Assembly: GCF_026229185.1 (NCBI RefSeq)
Contig: NZ_JAGGJA010000005.1
Location: 248,001-312,000 of the forward strand
DNA length: 64,000 bases
DNA from: Fodinibius salsisoli
GTDB taxonomy: Bacteria > Bacteroidota > Rhodothermia > Balneolales > Balneolaceae
Reading direction: 5' to 3'
Part shown: positions 61,335 to 64,000 of the stretch, in pieces
Position numbering within the stretch: position 1 is the stretch's first letter
Layout of the letters: every line of letters begins with the position of its first letter
Notes under the pieces: generated by a model
What the model was told of the DNA's origin: nothing
The model's database searches: none
The model's input: only the letters and a program-made list of their open reading frames with translations
Position numbers and translations under genes: made by a program

Positions 61335-62339
61335 TTATAATTGCGACAATTGCTCAAACAGCTCTTTCTGTTTGTCAGATAATTTTTCGGGGACTTGTAC
61401 CTGGATGCGAGCAAAAAGATCTCCTTTTTGAGAAGCAGATTTAAATTTGGGCATGCCCATACCGCTCAGGCGAAAGAGCTTACCGCTGGAAGTGCCAGCC
61501 GGAATGGTAATCTTAACTTTTCCACCCAGAGTGTCAACGACGGTTTCGCCCCCCAATACGGCCGTGTAGAGATCCACCGGATGATCCAGATAAAGATTGT
61601 CTCTCTTGCGCTCGTAATGGTCAGGCATGTCTATCTTGACGGTTAGAACAAGGTTGCCACGGGCGCCCCCCGAAGGACCGGTCAACCCTTTTCCCTTAAG
61701 CTTCAGCTTCTGTCCATCACTGATGCCAGCCGGTATTTTAACCTTCATCTTTTCGCTGCCAACCCTTACCGTGCGCGATGTCCCTTCATAAGCCTGCTGT
61801 AATGAAATTGTTACATTGGCTTGTATATCTTTTTTAGTGGCGCTTTTCTTGCCTCGGTTACTTCGGCTATAAGTACGTGCCTGTTGCTGTTGGGCTTGTC
61901 CAAAGGGGCTTCCTCCACCGCCAAACAGTGTTTCAAAGAAGCTGGAAAATGAATTTCGTCCGCCTTGACCCTGCTGGGCTCCTCCCTCAAAGATATCATT
62001 GATGTTAAATCCCCGCTGATACCTTTGCTGGCCACTAAACCCGCCTTCCTGTCCATGTCGCCGGGCGTAGGTTGACCAATTGAAGTCTTGGGCACTGCCG
62101 CCGGCACGTTGATACTGTTTCCAGTCTTTCCCGGCTTTGTTATAGAGATTTCGTTTCTCCGGATCGCTTAAAACTTCGTAAGCTTCTCCCACTTCCTTGA
62201 ACTTATCTTCAGCAGATTTATCATCCGGATTTTTATCGGGATGGTATTTGGCCGCTTTTTTACGGTATGCCTTCTTAATCTCATCCTGAGAAGCATTCTT
62301 GGAGACACCTAATATGTCGTAATAATTTTTGTATTCCAT
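61335..62339 (-). CDS. CbpA-like DnaJ cochaperone
   Basis: A 334-residue J-domain protein that should stimulate DnaK ATPase. The J domain is residues 4-70 with HPD in [13 protein letters not shown] Gly/Phe-rich part with many Gln ([27 protein letters not shown]) follows, then two C-terminal substrate-binding domains with [19 protein letters not shown] and [19 protein letters not shown]. The four CxxCxGxG zinc motifs of true DnaJ are missing, so it is CbpA/DnaJB-like. It may cooperate with clpB, 4.9 kb away. Confidence 0.93.
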   Translation of the reverse strand: MEYKNYYDILGVSKNASQDEIKKAYRKKAAKYHPDKNPDDKSAEDKFKEVGEAYEVLSDPEKRNLYNKAGKDWKQYQRAGGSAQDFNWSTYARRHGQEGGFSGQQRYQRGFNINDIFEGGAQQGQGGRNSFSSFFETLFGGGGSPFGQAQQQQARTYSRSNRGKKSATKKDIQANVTISLQQAYEGTSRTVRVGSEKMKVKIPAGISDGQKLKLKGKGLTGPSGGARGNLVLTVKIDMPDHYERKRDNLYLDHPVDLYTAVLGGETVVDTLGGKVKITIPAGTSSGKLFRLSGMGMPKFKSASQKGDLFARIQVQVPEKLSDKQKELFEQLSQL

Positions 62340-62460
62340 CTCTAAAATATAGCATCATCACAGGTTAACATTCTACAATGTATAGAAAAGCAAATAAAGT
62401 GCCATAGCTAAAAAACTAACGAATTGACAAAATGGAACCTATATTTCGTCAGCTTGTCAT

Positions 62461-62492
62461 AAAAAAAGCCCCTCCGATCAATTCGGAGAGGC
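62461..62492 (-). terminator. Intrinsic terminator of the protease gene
   Basis: On the - strand gcctctccga pairs with tcggaggggc (one U-G pair) around a 5-base loop, followed by seven U. It ends 29 bases after the stop codon of the Do-family protease. Confidence 0.9.
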
Positions 62493-62521
62493 CATCAGGG
62501 GTTAAAGCCGTGTTGGGGATA

Positions 62522-64000
62522 CTACAATTCGAAGGCAACAAGTTGTGAATTACCTTGGCGGATAACGCGAAGTAGAACGACGCCATCCTCGGAATCTGCT
62601 GCTTCATTGATAGCAGATCTGAAATCGGAGACATTCGTTATGGGCTCGCGATTGATTTCAGTAATAACATCATACTGCTGCAATCCTTGTTCCTGGGCTG
62701 AACTGCCGCTTGCTACCTGTGTAACAACAACACCTTGCTGTCCAGCATCGAGGCGTAGCTGTTGTGCAATTTCGGGATTAAGGTCACGCACTTTGAATCC
62801 TACACGATCATCCAGTGATTTATCGGGTCTGGTTTGTTGGGTGCCGGCCACTTCGCTGGGCTCTTCACCAAGGGTAACCGTTATTTCTTTGGTTTCTCCA
62901 TCCCGGTTGATCGTGAAATCGATCTCCGTTCCGGGTGCCGATGTTCCAATTTTCGTTCTGAATGCATACCAGCTTTTAATGGGCTCGCCATTGATGGATT
63001 GAATAACATCATCTTCCTGGATACCAGCTTCTTCTGCAGGTCCGTCTTCCTGGACGGAACCAACAATAACACCATGAGCTTTATCCAGTCCTAACGCTTT
63101 AGCCATCGTGGCATCCACATCGCCGCCGTGAGAAATACCGAGGAACCCGCGAACAACGCGACCGTTTTCGATAATGGATGTCATAATGCGTTTGGCAATA
63201 TCGATAGGTACGGCAAAACCAATGCCATCGTTACCACCCGAGCGGGAGGCAATGGCTGAATTAATACCGACCAGTTCGCCATCCATGTCTACGAGCGCGC
63301 CGCCGGAGTTTCCGGGGTTAATGGCGGCATCAGTCTGAATAAAGTTTTCATATCCGGCCTGGTCGCGCAGAATGCCAATGGTTCGGTCTTTAGCGGAGAC
63401 AATCCCCATGGAAACGGAGTGAGCTAAACCGGCTTGTAGTGGACTTCCGATAGCAAGCACCATCTCGCCCACGCGCAGCTTTTCGCTGTTGCCCAGTGGT
63501 ATAACATTCAAGTCCGGGGCATCAATTTTAAGGACCGCAATGTCCGTCCGTGGATCGGCGCCCACAACTTCGGCCGTATACTTTTGATCGTTGTAGAGCT
63601 TCACTTCCACTTCATCGGCATCATTTACAACATGATGGTTCGTCAAAATATAGCCTTCCTTAGCAACGATAACGCCAGAGCCTAAGCCCTCTCGCTGATA
63701 TTCTCGTGGTTCGGCACGGGGATTTCCAAAGAAACGAGACAATGGATTTTGACGTGCTTCTACTGTTTTCTTTACACTGACTGTAACGACCGTTGGATTC
63801 GTCTGATCAGCAATATTTACAATGGCATCATTGAAATCCTGAAGCGTAGGAGACGCTTTTTGCTCTGACTTAGGAACTTCAGTTGTAGCGGTAAAGTCAG
63901 GAGTTGGTAGTACAGAGGCTTGTTTCGAATCAAAGTCTACCGTCAAAAACCCTAACAGTACCACGGCAGCCACTATCCCAAGCAGGTGTGTTAAACGAAA
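62522..64000 (-). CDS. Do/DegQ-family serine protease (5' end outside window)
   Basis: HtrA-family periplasmic protease/chaperone for misfolded envelope proteins. At least 492 residues are in the window; the reading frame runs open through the right edge, so the start is beyond it and the GTG at 63973 need not be the start. A hydrophobic N-terminal stretch (HLLGIVAAVVLLGFLTV) is a signal or anchor. The catalytic triad is His in LTNHHVVNDADE, Asp in DPRTDIAVLKIDA and Ser in GNSGGALVD. Two PDZ domains follow (about residues 275-360 and 390-480), the second starting near LNPEIAQQLRLDAGQQGVVV (20 residues). A terminator lies just downstream. Confidence 0.94.
   Translation of the reverse strand, partial: FRLTHLLGIVAAVVLLGFLTVDFDSKQASVLPTPDFTATTEVPKSEQKASPTLQDFNDAIVNIADQTNPTVVTVSVKKTVEARQNPLSRFFGNPRAEPREYQREGLGSGVIVAKEGYILTNHHVVNDADEVEVKLYNDQKYTAEVVGADPRTDIAVLKIDAPDLNVIPLGNSEKLRVGEMVLAIGSPLQAGLAHSVSMGIVSAKDRTIGILRDQAGYENFIQTDAAINPGNSGGALVDMDGELVGINSAIASRSGGNDGIGFAVPIDIAKRIMTSIIENGRVVRGFLGISHGGDVDATMAKALGLDKAHGVIVGSVQEDGPAEEAGIQEDDVIQSINGEPIKSWYAFRTKIGTSAPGTEIDFTINRDGETKEITVTLGEEPSEVAGTQQTRPDKSLDDRVGFKVRDLNPEIAQQLRLDAGQQGVVVTQVASGSSAQEQGLQQYDVITEINREPITNVSDFRSAINEAADSEDGVVLLRVIRQGNSQLVAFEL

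Noticed and set aside
1-64000. CRISPR array, tRNA or rRNA genes, integrase or prophage genes
   Set aside because: No regular direct repeats with unique spacers, no cloverleaf or rRNA signatures and no phage or integrase proteins were seen; the only transposition-type gene is the RAYT.

Overview
The window is a dense stretch of bacterial chromosome with no rRNA, tRNA, CRISPR array or prophage that I can see. It looks like a Bacteroidota-type organism, most likely a halophilic member of the Balneolia (Balneolaeota; Fodinibius/Gracilimonas-like). Supporting traits are TonB-dependent receptors with an N-terminal carboxypeptidase-regulatory-like domain, a TamA/TamB-type pair, a PafA-type alkaline phosphatase, lipoproteins and secreted proteins typical of the group, rather acidic proteins, few clear Shine-Dalgarno sequences, and many short palindromic intergenic repeats. 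The assignment is inference from gene content.

Layout. 0.2-4 kb: MarC-like membrane protein, a short-chain dehydrogenase and an OmpR-type two-component system. 4.2-13.3 kb: a nearly complete heme pathway on the + strand, hemH-hemA-hemC-hemD-hemE-hemF-hemB-hemL, using the C5 (glutamyl-tRNA) route. 13.3-19 kb: small housekeeping and hypothetical genes, a CDGSH iron-sulfur protein and a pruA-type P5C dehydrogenase. 19.1-26.2 kb: the missing heme step (protoporphyrinogen oxidase, - strand), divergent from an iron-acquisition group (Fe-binding lipoprotein, siderophore receptor, PepSY membrane protein). 26.4-34.4 kb: GH43 and SGNH hydrolases, an AhpD-like protein, a POTRA-less Omp85-type barrel, a second HemD-like protein, a LysE exporter with a flavin-binding PNPOx protein, and a divergent MocR regulator. 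34.4-37.6 kb: a REP-associated transposase with REP palindromes, and mutS2. 37.8-46.8 kb: CHRD lipoprotein, pafA, crcB, a copper group (PCu(A)C, SCO, OprC-like receptor, a small Cys-containing protein), a tiny DUF3309 gene and an M14 peptidase. 47-53.5 kb: Omp85 plus TamB. 53.6-64 kb: M29 aminopeptidase, clpB, macro-domain protein, S1/P1 nuclease, DUF2784 protein, a secreted possible barrel, a CbpA-like DnaJ and a DegP/DegQ protease that runs off the right edge.

How it fits together: the heme operon, PPOX, iron import and copper delivery (SCO and PCu(A)C serve cytochrome oxidase) are all parts of an aerobic respiratory supply chain. Envelope biogenesis and quality control (Omp85/TamB, DegP, ClpB, DnaJ) fill the right end.

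The most striking observation is in the heme operon. The coproporphyrinogen III oxidase gene hemF is fused in frame to an apparently intact DUF559 (Vsr/PD-(D/E)XK-like) nuclease domain. The DUF559 segment is bounded by about 32-bp near-identical inverted repeats, and the right repeat is translated as the linker HPPAPPSKGD. This looks like a small DUF559 unit that landed at the hemF start and captured its translation. The next most interesting are a ferrochelatase with a five-cysteine internal insertion, a REP-like palindrome inside the coding sequence of a REP transposase, and paired palindromes upstream of the iron genes.
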